Origin: Candidatus Ligilactobacillus avistercoris
GTDB taxonomy: Bacteria; Bacillota; Bacilli; Lactobacillales; Lactobacillaceae
Direction of reading: 5' to 3'
NCBI GenBank assembly: GCA_019119415.1
Contig: DWXB01000011.1
Location: forward strand, 1-64,000
Length of the DNA: 64,000 nucleotides
Within the stretch, counting starts at the first letter, position 1. Each line of letters begins with the position of its first letter. Under the pieces are notes generated by a model. The model saw only the letters and a program-made list of their open reading frames with translations, was not told where the DNA came from and made no database searches. Positions 8,440 to 17,055 of the stretch are shown here, piece after piece. The position numbers and the translations under genes were made by a program.

Positions 8440-9165
8440 ATGACGGATAAATTAATTGGCGTTTCTGGAAGTTGGATTACCGATCCGGATGGGATGTTTC
8501 CGGGTTACCACCGTTCCTACGTTAACGATGACTACATCGATAGCGTTGTTCAGGCCGGCGGAACTCCGGTGATTATTCCGGTGACCACTAACCCGGCGGT
8601 AATTAGCGCCCAGGTTGCTCACCTCGACGGCTTAATCCTAAGTGGTGGGCAGGACGTTAACCCCCTTGAATACGGTGAACAGCCCCGGCAAAAGTGTGGG
8701 GCCACCTTCCCGGAACGGGACCGGTTTGAACTCCAACTAATTAAGGAGGCTGAACAGCGCCACCTACCAATCTTAGGAATCTGCCGGGGCGCACAAATCC
8801 TGAACGTTTACCATGGCGGGACCATCATCCAGGATCTGAGTTACGCCGACCACGAACTCATTCGGCATTCACAACCAGACCAGCCAACTCTCCCGACTCA
8901 CTCGGTACGGGTTAGTGCTGACAGTCCGTTTGCCTCCATCTTTGACAAGAACGAATTTCTGGTGAACTCATTCCACCACCAGGTAATTGGGGAACTTGGA
9001 GCGGACCTACAAGTGGGAATTACCGCTCCTGACGGCGTAGTGGAAGGTTTTAGCAACTTCGCCTACGACGGGTTCGAAGTTGCCGTCCAGTTCCACCCTG
9101 AAATGCTCCACCGGACACATCCTCAAGCGCAACAGCTCTTTAAAGCGTTTATGGAAAACGCATAA
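8440..9165 (+). CDS. Class I glutamine amidotransferase-like peptidase C26 (gamma-glutamyl-gamma-aminobutyrate hydrolase family)
   Basis: A 241-residue protein with the PuuD-type fold. The catalytic Cys is in LGICRGAQILNV near residue 112 and the His in VQFHPEMLH near 221, with LSGGQDVNP near 70 as the oxyanion region. Family members hydrolyse gamma-glutamyl amides. The start is taken at ATG 8440, after TTGGAGGATTTTCTT; an in-frame TTG five codons earlier overlaps that site. The APC permease 44 bases downstream probably imports its substrate or a related amino acid. The physiological substrate is not known. Confidence 0.85.
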   Translation: MTDKLIGVSGSWITDPDGMFPGYHRSYVNDDYIDSVVQAGGTPVIIPVTTNPAVISAQVAHLDGLILSGGQDVNPLEYGEQPRQKCGATFPERDRFELQLIKEAEQRHLPILGICRGAQILNVYHGGTIIQDLSYADHELIRHSQPDQPTLPTHSVRVSADSPFASIFDKNEFLVNSFHHQVIGELGADLQVGITAPDGVVEGFSNFAYDGFEVAVQFHPEMLHRTHPQAQQLFKAFMENA

Positions 9166-9209
9166 TTTGCTCGGCTATCGCATAGTTAATTAGTGAGGGG
9201 ACTGATTTA

Positions 9210-10496
9210 ATGGAAACACACAAAAATAAACTTGGTTTACTTAGTATTATTCTTCTCGGAGTAAACGCCATTATTGGTTCGGGAATTTTCCTGCTTCCCA
9301 ATAAGGCTTACGCGCTCGTAGGGACAAAGAGTATCTTTGTCTTTATCTTCGACGCCCTCCTCGTAATCACCATTGCACTGTGCTTCGCGGAAGCGGCGGG
9401 GCTCTTTTCAAAGGACGGTGGGCCGTACGTTTATACCCGCGCGGCCTTCGGGGACTTTGCAGGGTTTGAAGTCGGGTTTATCAAGTGGATTGTCAGCATG
9501 ATTGCCTGGGCAACCATGGCAAACGGGTTCGCAACGGCGTTGGGACAAATCTTTCCGGCATGTAATTCCCGTTCGACCCAAATTGTCGTAATGACCATGA
9601 TTATCGTGGGGCTCACCCTCGTTAACCTGTGCGGGGTAAGTTCGTCGAAGATTATCAATAATCTTGCTTCCATCGGCAAGCTTGTGCCGCTAGTGATCTT
9701 TATTATCGTCGGGTTCTTCTTCATTCACGGGGGAAACTTCCATCCCACAACGACGGTGGCGACAACCAGCCATGGATTTGGCGCAGCGTGCCTGGTAATC
9801 TTCTATGCCTTTACGGGCTTTGAAGCCATTGCGGTTGCCGCAGAGGACATGCATAACCCGCAGAAAACACTTCCCCGGGCAATTTTGATGGTGATGAGCA
9901 TCGTGTCCATTTTCTATCTCCTTATTCAGATCGTTGCCATTGGGGTGCTCGGAAATCACCTTGCAACCGCAACAGCACCCGTTCAAACCGCCATGGAACA
10001 CTTCCTTGGGCGGGGCGGATTTGCACTGGTTGCTGCGGGAGAATTAATCTCCATTGGGGGGATTAACATTGCTTCGTCATTCATCACTCCCCGGAGTGCG
10101 GTGGCGCTTGCGAATGATGACCTGCTCCCCCGTTTCATGCTGAAGCGTAACCGCCAAGGCGTAGAATACTGGGCAATTATTATTACTGGCGTGATTACCC
10201 TCCCGATTGCCCTTTCAGGCTCGTTTACCACCCTTGCCGCAATTAGCGTGGTTTCCCGGTTTGCCCAGTACCTCCCGACGTGCTTAGCCATTTTGGTATT
10301 CCGGCATACAATGAAGGACGTGCCCCGGCTGTTTAAGATTCCGGGCGGGCCAACCATTCCGCTGATTGCCATTGTGGTAAGTATTTGGTTACTTATGCAG
10401 GCCAACCTGCACGAGCTAATCTGGGGCTTTGGCGGCCTAATAGTCGCGGTTCCGTTCTACTTCCTCATGAAGTGGACGTGCCGCCGTTCAAATTAG
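9210..10496 (+). CDS. APC-superfamily amino acid permease
   Basis: A 428-residue transporter with about twelve membrane segments. The N-terminal signature LLGVNAIIGSGIFLLP near residue 15 (unwound first helix, GSG) and YAFTGFEAIAVAAEDMHNPQKTLPRAI near 195-220 are typical of APC permeases. It probably shares a transcript with the C26 hydrolase, which ends 44 bases earlier. The ribosome site is GTGAGGGGA. The amino acid carried cannot be named; the hydrolase neighbour hints at glutamate, glutamine or a gamma-glutamyl compound. Confidence 0.82.
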   Translation: METHKNKLGLLSIILLGVNAIIGSGIFLLPNKAYALVGTKSIFVFIFDALLVITIALCFAEAAGLFSKDGGPYVYTRAAFGDFAGFEVGFIKWIVSMIAWATMANGFATALGQIFPACNSRSTQIVVMTMIIVGLTLVNLCGVSSSKIINNLASIGKLVPLVIFIIVGFFFIHGGNFHPTTTVATTSHGFGAACLVIFYAFTGFEAIAVAAEDMHNPQKTLPRAILMVMSIVSIFYLLIQIVAIGVLGNHLATATAPVQTAMEHFLGRGGFALVAAGELISIGGINIASSFITPRSAVALANDDLLPRFMLKRNRQGVEYWAIIITGVITLPIALSGSFTTLAAISVVSRFAQYLPTCLAILVFRHTMKDVPRLFKIPGGPTIPLIAIVVSIWLLMQANLHELIWGFGGLIVAVPFYFLMKWTCRRSN

Positions 10497-10514
10497 TCTT
10501 AAATAAAACGCACG

Positions 10515-10544
10515 GCCGTAACAAAAAACGTTACGGCTTTTTAT
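10515..10544 (+). terminator. Terminator after the C26 hydrolase-permease unit
   Basis: Stem gccgtaac/gttacggc with an A-rich loop, followed by tttttatt, 20 bases after the permease stop. Confidence 0.85.
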
Positions 10545-10550
10545 TACCAT

Positions 10551-10613
10551 CGAACAATTCACTGTTCGGTTTTCAATTTAAACCTTGACAAAAAAACACG
10601 GACGTTCGATACT
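10551..10613 (+). promoter_or_regulatory. ade promoter with PurBox-like dyad upstream
   Basis: TTGACA at 10585-10590 and GATACT at 10608-10613 are 17 bases apart. Just upstream, CGAACA-N6-TGTTCG (10551-10568) is an inverted pair; the right half read on the minus strand, AAAACCGAACAGT, matches 12 of 13 positions of the PurBox AWWWCCGAACWWT. The spacing differs from that in front of purC, so PurR control is only a possibility. Confidence 0.5.
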
Positions 10614-10682
10614 AATTGACAATATCTCCGAATACACTGCGGAAGTTTCATCAAAATCAATCGGATAAAGGAGTCCTCAATA

Positions 10683-12350
10683 ATGCAAACCGTTGATCTC
10701 TGTGTCACCAGTAACCACGTCCTCAACGTCTTTAACCGAACGTTTGAACCTAACATCCTGTGGATTGAGAACGGAACCATCATCGCTACGGGACAGCATC
10801 CGGGGGAATATACCGCCCAGACAACCATTGATGCCACCGACCAGTACGTGGTTCCGGGGTTTATTGACGCCCACGTCCACATTGAAAGCTCCCTGCTTGT
10901 TCCGCACGAATTAGCGCGGGTGCTCCTTCCCCAGGGAACGACGACCATCGTGACGGATCCCCACGAAATTGCTAACGTCTGCGGGACAACTGGGCTTGAT
11001 TTCATGCTACAGGACTCCACGCAGGTTCCCCTTGACATTGTCACTATGCTCCCGTCATGCGTTCCGTGCGCGCCGTTTGAGCACAATGGCACCACCCTGA
11101 CAGCTAAGGACCTCAAACCCTATTACGCTAATCCTACGGTTGGCGGGCTCTCTGAGGTAATGGATTACCCAGCCGTCGCCCAGCATGATCCTGACATGAT
11201 GGCAAAGCTGCGGGATTGCCAAGCTGCTCACCGCCAGGCAGATGGTCACGGGGCGGGATTAACGCGGGAACAGCTTGACGTTCTTGTTCAAAACGGCATC
11301 ACTACCGATCACGAGTGTATGACCGTCGCGCAGGCTCAGGACCGGATTAATGCGGGAATGTACCTCTTCTTGCGGGAAGGAACCGTCGAACGTGACTTGG
11401 AAAACCTAATTCCGGTTGTAACCCCCGCTAACGCCCAACGGTGTGCCTTTTGTACCGATGACAAACTGGTAACTACCCTGCTGGATGAAGGGGGAATTAA
11501 CTACTGCATTAAGCGCGCCATCCACCATGGGATTAAGCCGGCCACCGCGTACGTCATGGCAAGCTACAACGTCGCCCAGGCCCATCGTCTAACCGACCGG
11601 GGCGCCCTGACTCCGAACCAAAAAGCGGACCTTGTCATTCTTGATTCTGCCACCACCTGTCAGATTGCTCACGTGATTAAGGCGGGGGTCCTGGATCCAG
11701 AAAGTACGGTTTCGCATTCCCAGCCAGCTGCCAATACCATGCACGTCAAGTTTGACCCCCAACAACTCACACTTCCCCTCAAGCAGTCGCGGGTTAAGGT
11801 CATTACCGTACAGCCCAACCACATCGAAACCACAACGAGCGTGGAACGGGTGACCCTCAAGGACGGCGCGTTTGTTTCAAAACCTCAAAAGGACCAACTT
11901 AAACTCGCAGTCGTCGAGCGCCACCATGCCCGGGGAACGGTGGGCGTAGCCGTCGTGAAGGGAATGCACCTCCGGCATGGTGCGGTGGCCATGTCGATTG
12001 CCCACGACTCACATAATATTATTGTGCTGGGGACAAACGACGCTGATATGACTGCTGCAATTCGCCACCTATGCCAAATTGGCGGGGGCATCACCATCTT
12101 CAACCACGAACAAGAAGTTGCCAGCATGCCCCTGCCCGTTGCGGGACTGATGACCACCATTCCCGCTGAAAAGGCGGCCGCCCAACTCCGCGCCGTTACC
12201 ACGGCATACCAGCAACTGAGTGGCCCGCTTAACTTTGACCCGTTTCTCACCCTGTCGTTCCTCGCCCTTCCGGTTATTCCGACCCTCAAACTAACAGACC
12301 AGGGCGTCTACGACTTTGACCAGCAGCGGTTTATCAGGATTGACGAGTAG
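10683..12350 (+). CDS. ade: Adenine deaminase
   Basis: A 555-residue amidohydrolase that deaminates adenine to hypoxanthine for purine salvage. Metal-binding motifs are clear: PGFIDAHVHIESS near residue 60, VTDPHEIANVCG near 90, TTDHECM near 202 and CTDDKL near 256. The C-terminal ADE domain with NHEQEVASMPLPVAG near 475-490 is complete. The start follows AAAGGAGTCCTCAATA. It stands alone with its own promoter, and the PurBox-like dyad may tie it to the purine operon 5 kb away. Confidence 0.95.
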   Translation: MQTVDLCVTSNHVLNVFNRTFEPNILWIENGTIIATGQHPGEYTAQTTIDATDQYVVPGFIDAHVHIESSLLVPHELARVLLPQGTTTIVTDPHEIANVCGTTGLDFMLQDSTQVPLDIVTMLPSCVPCAPFEHNGTTLTAKDLKPYYANPTVGGLSEVMDYPAVAQHDPDMMAKLRDCQAAHRQADGHGAGLTREQLDVLVQNGITTDHECMTVAQAQDRINAGMYLFLREGTVERDLENLIPVVTPANAQRCAFCTDDKLVTTLLDEGGINYCIKRAIHHGIKPATAYVMASYNVAQAHRLTDRGALTPNQKADLVILDSATTCQIAHVIKAGVLDPESTVSHSQPAANTMHVKFDPQQLTLPLKQSRVKVITVQPNHIETTTSVERVTLKDGAFVSKPQKDQLKLAVVERHHARGTVGVAVVKGMHLRHGAVAMSIAHDSHNIIVLGTNDADMTAAIRHLCQIGGGITIFNHEQEVASMPLPVAGLMTTIPAEKAAAQLRAVTTAYQQLSGPLNFDPFLTLSFLALPVIPTLKLTDQGVYDFDQQRFIRIDE

Positions 12351-12425
12351 AATCCCGACTTTCCCCTAATTTTCCGGTACGGTATAATAGGGATAGTTAC
12401 TAAAAGTCAGTTAGGAAGGATTCCA

Positions 12426-13646
12426 ATGCAACACCGGACACTTCCCCAGTGGCGTAAGAACCTGTACGTTCTTGCCTTTGGGGATTTCGTCTCAGGAACG
12501 GGGTTTAGTATGAGTCTCCCGTTTCTGCCACTTTTTATCGGGCAACTCGCCCACTTCTCCCGCGTTCAGCTTACTTTTTATGCGGGACTTGCGTACGCCA
12601 TTTCGTTTATTAGCCAGGCGATCGTGTCCCCGTTATGGGGAAAATTAGCCGACCGCACCGGCCGGAAACCAATGATTTTACGTTCTGGGTTTGGAATGTG
12701 CATCATCGGTTTTCTGTGTGGCACGGTGCCAAACATCTGGTGGTTACTCTTTTGGCGTTTCTTGTATGGGTGTTTTTCAGGGTATAACAGTAATTCCCAG
12801 GCCCTCATCGCCAGCGAATCCCCGGACGAATTCGGGGGGGAAGCGATGGGCATTCTCACCACTGGACGGGTGGGTGGCCAGCTAATTGGCCCGATTATCG
12901 GGGGAATTATTGCGAGTGTCGCCGGTTACCGGATGACGTTCTTCGTTTTCGGGGCCATCATGTTATTCGCAAGCCTCCTTGCCCTCTTCTACGTGCACGA
13001 AGACTTTCATCCCCTGCCGGCAACGGATTCTACCCAGCACGGTTCGGCAATGAAGCAGCTTGAACATCCCGGGTTAATCGTGGCAATGTTTATTACAACA
13101 ATGCTGGTGATGGCCGCCACTAAGGCAATTAACCCCATTATCAGCCTCTTTGTTCAGCAACTCATGCACCACCACGGCGATGTTTCGCTTGTCAGTGGGA
13201 TTATCACCGCCCTGCCGGGATTTGCCACCATCTTTGCGGCAAACCGGCTGGGCGCCCTTGGCGATAAGGTGGGTGCAGGTAAGGTCCTGATTTCCGGACT
13301 AATCTTCTGCAGCTGCGTGTTTGCGGCAACCAGTTTCGTCCATTCGGTATACACCCTTGGCATCTGCCGGTTCCTCATCGGAATTTCGGACGCCGCGTTA
13401 TTACCGCTGACCCAAACGATCGTCATGTTAAACAGCCCGAACGCCGTGGTCAGCCGGGTGTTCAGCTACATGCAATCCTTCCAGGCAATTGGCAGTATCA
13501 TTGGACCGATGATTGGTTCGGTCGTTGCCGGCCACTTCTCGTACGCAACCGTGTTTATGGTGACGGCAATGATGGCCGTTGTTAACCTCGTTATTGTAAT
13601 TATTAGTTTTTCTACAAAGAAACAAACCCCGAAAGGAGCTCACTAA
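12426..13646 (+). CDS. MFS exporter (DHA1-like, multidrug type)
   Basis: A 406-residue protein with twelve predicted membrane segments. Motif A, GKLADRTGRKPMILRSG near residue 65, and motif C-like GRVGGQLIGPIIGG near 145 mark the drug:H+ antiporter-1 group. A TATAAT box at 12383-12388 precedes it, with only a weak -35. The ribosome site is GGAAGGA. The HAD gene begins two bases after the stop, so the two are co-transcribed. Substrate is unknown. Confidence 0.82.
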   Translation: MQHRTLPQWRKNLYVLAFGDFVSGTGFSMSLPFLPLFIGQLAHFSRVQLTFYAGLAYAISFISQAIVSPLWGKLADRTGRKPMILRSGFGMCIIGFLCGTVPNIWWLLFWRFLYGCFSGYNSNSQALIASESPDEFGGEAMGILTTGRVGGQLIGPIIGGIIASVAGYRMTFFVFGAIMLFASLLALFYVHEDFHPLPATDSTQHGSAMKQLEHPGLIVAMFITTMLVMAATKAINPIISLFVQQLMHHHGDVSLVSGIITALPGFATIFAANRLGALGDKVGAGKVLISGLIFCSCVFAATSFVHSVYTLGICRFLIGISDAALLPLTQTIVMLNSPNAVVSRVFSYMQSFQAIGSIIGPMIGSVVAGHFSYATVFMVTAMMAVVNLVIVIISFSTKKQTPKGAH

Positions 13647-13648
13647 CT

Positions 13649-14299
13649 ATGCAAAACTACCTCTTTGACTTTGACGGGACCATCGTAGATTCCCGCCAAG
13701 CAGTCCTGAAAAGTACCCGAACAATGTGCCAGGAAATTGGCCTTCCCGTCCCCACCGATGACGTAATTCTCAACTACATGGGGATTCCCCTGGAGGCAAT
13801 GGTGCCCGACATGGTAACGAAGGCGGGAAAAACGTTTAGTCCTGCCGATTACAACCAGGCGTACGCCACTTTCCGGAAAGCCTACCGGGCAAACGAGTTT
13901 AAACTGACCACCGTTTTCCCGCACATGAAGGAAACCCTTGCCAAGCTCCAACAACGGGGACACCAGCTGTTCATCGTTACCAGTAAAAATTCCCACTCGC
14001 TTGCGTTGGGCCTTGAAAAATTCGGGCTCGCCCAGTACTTTACGGGAACGGTGGGTTCGGATAACGTTGCGCACTTTAAACCGGCTCCGGATGGTGTGCT
14101 GGCGGTTTTGGACGAATACCACTTAAAAGCAGACGAGTCCGTCATGATCGGGGACGCCAAGTACGACCTGCAGATGGGCAACGCTGCGGGGGTCCACACC
14201 TGTGGATGCACGTGGGCAGCGTTCAGCGTTGAAAGCCTTAAACGGGAGCACCCGGACTACCTGATTGATGATCCGGAAGAGCTATTAACACTTGATTAA
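13649..14299 (+). CDS. HAD-superfamily phosphatase (phosphoglycolate phosphatase/beta-phosphoglucomutase-like)
   Basis: A 216-residue HAD hydrolase of subfamily I. Motif I FDFDGTIVDS with both Asp is at residues 7-16, motif II VTSKN near 110, motif III Lys in HFKPAPDGV near 145 and motif IV MIGDAKYDLQMG near 168. The helical cap lies between residues 15 and 85. Its ribosome site AAAGGAG is inside the end of the MFS gene, showing translational linkage. Related enzymes remove phosphate from small sugars or phosphoglycolate; the substrate is not set by sequence. Confidence 0.85.
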   Translation: MQNYLFDFDGTIVDSRQAVLKSTRTMCQEIGLPVPTDDVILNYMGIPLEAMVPDMVTKAGKTFSPADYNQAYATFRKAYRANEFKLTTVFPHMKETLAKLQQRGHQLFIVTSKNSHSLALGLEKFGLAQYFTGTVGSDNVAHFKPAPDGVLAVLDEYHLKADESVMIGDAKYDLQMGNAAGVHTCGCTWAAFSVESLKREHPDYLIDDPEELLTLD

Positions 14300-14360
14300 C
14301 TTTGACTAATATTCAACACTGGTGACTCTACTCGGCAGTGCTGAATGTTATAGAGCCAAA

Positions 14361-14389
14361 AAGGGCCACCAAATGTCATGGTGGTCCTT
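14361..14389 (-). terminator. Terminator of the Xre-type regulator gene, related to the small-RNA terminator upstream
   Basis: On the minus strand AAGGACCACCA-loop-TGGTGGCCCTT is followed by TTT. The stem has eleven pairs with one mismatch. The bases leading into it (14389-14410) match those leading into the terminator at 15395-15434. Confidence 0.8.
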
Positions 14390-14464
14390 AGTATTATCTA
14401 TGAGTATTTTAGGAAATAGGAACAATTACCGTTTCTTAGCTAAACCTCGCTGTAAACAGTTTTA

Positions 14465-15229
14465 TTAATTATTTTCATTAAAGGCGAACGGAACAAGTTG
14501 CTTCGCTGTTGCATCATCTATTAAGTAGGCAAATTCCGCACCCAAAACAATCGTCTGAATTACTACATTGAACAACGCCTCAACCTGATAAAGAAATAAT
14601 TCGACTGCTCCTACCGGGACTTCATTTTCATTTTTATTAAAGTAATCATGCGAAACACTTACTACGTCCATGAAACTAGTTAAAATCGGAACAACGCGTT
14701 CATTCTGATCACCGAGAAGGTCCGCAACCTTTTCAACGTATTTCCCGGCCATCATCTGAAGGTGAGTATTTAATTGAAGAATAAAATCCTTACAGTTAAT
14801 TGAACGTCCGTGTGCATTCTGCACTAGTAAACGTAACTGTTGGATGTCACCATGAACATTTTGGACATCCCCCTTCAAAAAATCCTTGACAACTATATTA
14901 TCCTGAAAGTCTCCTTCTTGTGCGGTGAATGGATCGCGTTGCGGGTCATCTTCCATCCCTGCTAATTTTTGAAAAAGACTAACTTGTTGCCTAATCACTT
15001 CAACTTGGTCTTCGTATAATTCCTCACCATCAAACCCCATAGCGTCACTCAACATCCGTAACGTCCGTTTTTGTGGCATGTTGGTTGAACGGCCGTTAAC
15101 CAACTTACTAATCGTTGCCGTACTAAGCCCCGTTATTTCAGCAAAGTCAACGATTGTACAGCCCATCAACGCCATCCAAGTTTGCACATTCATTTGAAGG
15201 TTCGCCAATTTTTCCTTATCGTATTTCAT
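14465..15229 (-). CDS. Xre-type helix-turn-helix regulator with uncharacterised C-terminal domain
   Basis: A 254-residue protein. Residues about 15-70 form an Xre/Cro-like DNA-binding domain (ALMGCTIVDFAEITGLSTATISKLVNGRS). The rest, rich in charged helices, matches nothing I recognise. The start is placed at ATG 15229 after GGTGG; an ATG eight codons upstream lacks a ribosome site. Base composition is clearly more AT-rich than the flanking genes, and the gene lies between two copies of a related repeat, so it may have been acquired. Function is unknown. Confidence 0.6.
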   Translation of the reverse strand: MKYDKEKLANLQMNVQTWMALMGCTIVDFAEITGLSTATISKLVNGRSTNMPQKRTLRMLSDAMGFDGEELYEDQVEVIRQQVSLFQKLAGMEDDPQRDPFTAQEGDFQDNIVVKDFLKGDVQNVHGDIQQLRLLVQNAHGRSINCKDFILQLNTHLQMMAGKYVEKVADLLGDQNERVVPILTSFMDVVSVSHDYFNKNENEVPVGAVELFLYQVEALFNVVIQTIVLGAEFAYLIDDATAKQLVPFAFNENN

Positions 15230-15394
15230 TAAAGCCACCACTATCCATTCCAATAAACATTTCTATATCCCTAGCTTATCATTTTCAAAGTGCAAATTCT
15301 TCCCTCGTTAGCTTACATATTCAGTCACGGTTAAGTAAACGTTCATACAAGTGGTATTTTTCGAAGGTGTCCCCCTAATTCCTCCGCTTAAAAA

Positions 15395-15437
15395 AGAACC
15401 ACCATAGTACAACTCAAGGTATTGTGGTGATTCTTAG
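15395..15437 (-). terminator. Terminator of the candidate small RNA
   Basis: Minus strand: AAGAATCACCACAATA pairs with TATGGTGGTTCTT across a ten-base loop, followed by TTTTTT. It is closely related to the terminator at 14361-14389. Confidence 0.75.
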
Positions 15438-15450
15438 CATCATCTGTGAG

Positions 15451-15550
15451 CATTTTCTTTTTTGGGAGGTGGATATCGCTCTTCCACCAGTACTCTTACC
15501 GCGGACATTTTCTTTTTTAGGAGGTGGATATTGCCCTTCCACCACTATCT
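15451..15550. repeat. Two tandem 45-bp direct repeats
   Basis: Unit 1 (15451-15496) and unit 2 (15506-15550) share cattttctttttt, ggaggtggatat and cttccacca blocks with about six differences; nine bases separate them. Each unit holds a six-pair hairpin. Confidence 0.85.
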
Positions 15551-15717
15551 AACGTAAGAAGCACTTCCTACAGCGCCATTATAACCTGCATTGCCAAAAA
15601 ACGATATCCTGAAAACTGAAAATTTTATTTTTCCCATGTTACTTTTACTCATCCAACGGACCACAATCTGTTCAATATCCATCTAAGAATATATGCTGAT
15701 CCTGCTTTCTAAATAAA

Positions 15718-15760
15718 ACTATGGCCTGACGTACCTTTAACCGACAGTCAAGCCATAGTC
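15718..15760 (-). terminator. Terminator of the purine operon
   Basis: Fourteen bases after the purD stop the minus strand forms ACTATGGCTTGAC-loop-GTCAGGCCATAGT, one mismatch, followed by TTTTATTT. Confidence 0.88.
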
Positions 15761-15773
15761 TTATTCTTTCATT

Positions 15774-17045
15774 CTATTCCATCGTCTTCCCCGTTGCCCG
15801 GAACCCAATATCCTTCCGGTAGAAGCACTGCGGACACGTCAACTTGTTAAGGTAGGCATACGCGCGCTTTTGAGCTGTCACAACATCAGGCCCGTGGCCA
15901 ATCACGGTTACCAGCCGGCCACCCGCTCCCGTTAACGCGCCCGGTTGACCAGCAACGTTCGCATAATCGAGGGTTACGTCCGCTTCCTGCGGGAAAGCAG
16001 GTAACGGTTGTCCGTGCACCGGACTTTGCGGGTAGCCGTCCGCTGCCAGCGTAATCCCAAGGTAGGCGTCCGGTTTTACCGTAATTGAGGGAAGCGCCGT
16101 TCCGTTGATTGCCGCAGCAAACAGGTCAACGAGGTCCGTTTCAATCCGCGGAAGAATGACCTGTGTTTCCGGATCCCCCAGCCGGACGTTATACTCGATC
16201 ACCTTTGCGCCATCGCGCGTTAGGACCGCACCAATGTACAGAATTCCATGGTAGTCAAACCCTTCGGCGACCAGCCCCGCAATCGTTGGCGTAACGACCT
16301 CCGCCTTCATCGTCCGCACAATGTCCGGCTGCAACTGAGGAAGCGGGCTGTATGCCCCCATGCCTCCAGTGTTGGGCCCCTGATCACCGTCAAAGGCCCG
16401 CTTATGATCCTGTGCTAACGGTAATAAGCGGTATTCGTCCCCGTTAACCAGCAGGAAAAGGGAATACTCCGGCCCAGCAAGGTACTCCTCTAAAACCACC
16501 TTCTGGTCGCCGTGAGCAAAGTGCTCTTCCAACTGTTGTTCAGCCTCAGTTGTAGTTTGGGCGATTGTCACCCCTTTCCCCCCAGCAAGGCCGTCCGCCT
16601 TAATCACAACGGGCAAAGCAAACTCTGCTAGTCCCGCCTTAGCCGCCGCTAAATCAACGTACGCATGGTACTGGGCGGTTGGAACGTGGTGCTGGTGCAT
16701 AAACCGGAGGGCAAACTCCTTGGAGCCTTCCAACTGGGCGGCCTGCGCGGTTGGACCTAAAATCTTAAGGCCAGCGGCACGGAACCGGTCAACGATTCCC
16801 GCACACAGAGCGTCTTCTGGCCCCACCACCGTCCAGTCAATGGCGTGGTCCTGCACAAAGGTAATCAACCCGTCAAAGTCGTTTTCCTCAATTGCGACCT
16901 GCTTAATCCCATCCACGGTCATCCCGGGGTTCCCTGGCGCACAATATACCTGCGCTACCTGGGGGCTGTGCTGTAATTCCTTGGCAATGGCGTGCTCCCG
17001 CGCACCACTCCCAACCACTAACAGGTGTAACTTTTCCACTTTCAT
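15774..17045 (-). CDS. purD: Phosphoribosylamine-glycine ligase
   Basis: An ATP-grasp enzyme of about 423 residues, joining phosphoribosylamine and glycine to make GAR, step two of purine synthesis. The N-terminal VVGSGAREHAIAKEL, the ATP-grasp lysine region KADGLAGGKGVTIA near 140-155, and GPNTGGMGAYSP near 230 are clear. GCGGAGG is followed by ATG, ATG, AAA and GTG in frame; the second ATG (17045) is used here, but GTG at 17039 has better spacing. It is the last gene of the pur operon. Confidence 0.95.
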   Translation of the reverse strand: MKVEKLHLLVVGSGAREHAIAKELQHSPQVAQVYCAPGNPGMTVDGIKQVAIEENDFDGLITFVQDHAIDWTVVGPEDALCAGIVDRFRAAGLKILGPTAQAAQLEGSKEFALRFMHQHHVPTAQYHAYVDLAAAKAGLAEFALPVVIKADGLAGGKGVTIAQTTTEAEQQLEEHFAHGDQKVVLEEYLAGPEYSLFLLVNGDEYRLLPLAQDHKRAFDGDQGPNTGGMGAYSPLPQLQPDIVRTMKAEVVTPTIAGLVAEGFDYHGILYIGAVLTRDGAKVIEYNVRLGDPETQVILPRIETDLVDLFAAAINGTALPSITVKPDAYLGITLAADGYPQSPVHGQPLPAFPQEADVTLDYANVAGQPGALTGAGGRLVTVIGHGPDVVTAQKRAYAYLNKLTCPQCFYRKDIGFRATGKTME

Positions 17046-17055
17046 CATCCTCCGC

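Larger units (their letters stand above)
15390..15571 (-). ncRNA. Candidate small RNA with tandem repeats carrying anti-Shine-Dalgarno sequence
   Basis: On the minus strand a TATAAT box (15578-15583) would start a transcript near 15571. It then runs through two repeat units (15506-15550 and 15451-15496), each folding as GGTGGA-loop-TCCACC with CCACCTCC on its 3' side, and ends in a good terminator at 15395-15434 plus T run. The size, about 180 nt, is that of regulatory RNAs. Tandem repeats and SD complementarity recall antitoxin RNAs of type I toxin-antitoxin loci, but no toxin peptide was recognised. Only weak -35 matches are present. Confidence 0.5.

Noticed and set aside
10551..10632. A second CGAA-N26-TTCG PurBox pair at ade
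   Set aside because: All CGAA and TTCG cores in this leader were checked; none are in the required orientation at 26 bases.
15440..15515. A 22-codon ATG reading frame within the candidate small RNA (ends YPPPKKENAHR) as a type I toxin
   Set aside because: It is not hydrophobic, has no ribosome site, and the equivalent peptide in the other repeat is in a different frame. Known toxins of this class have a membrane helix.
15451..15550. The two 45-bp repeats as a short CRISPR array
   Set aside because: Only two units, nine bases between them, each with internal hairpin and sequence drift, and no cas genes. This is not spacer architecture.
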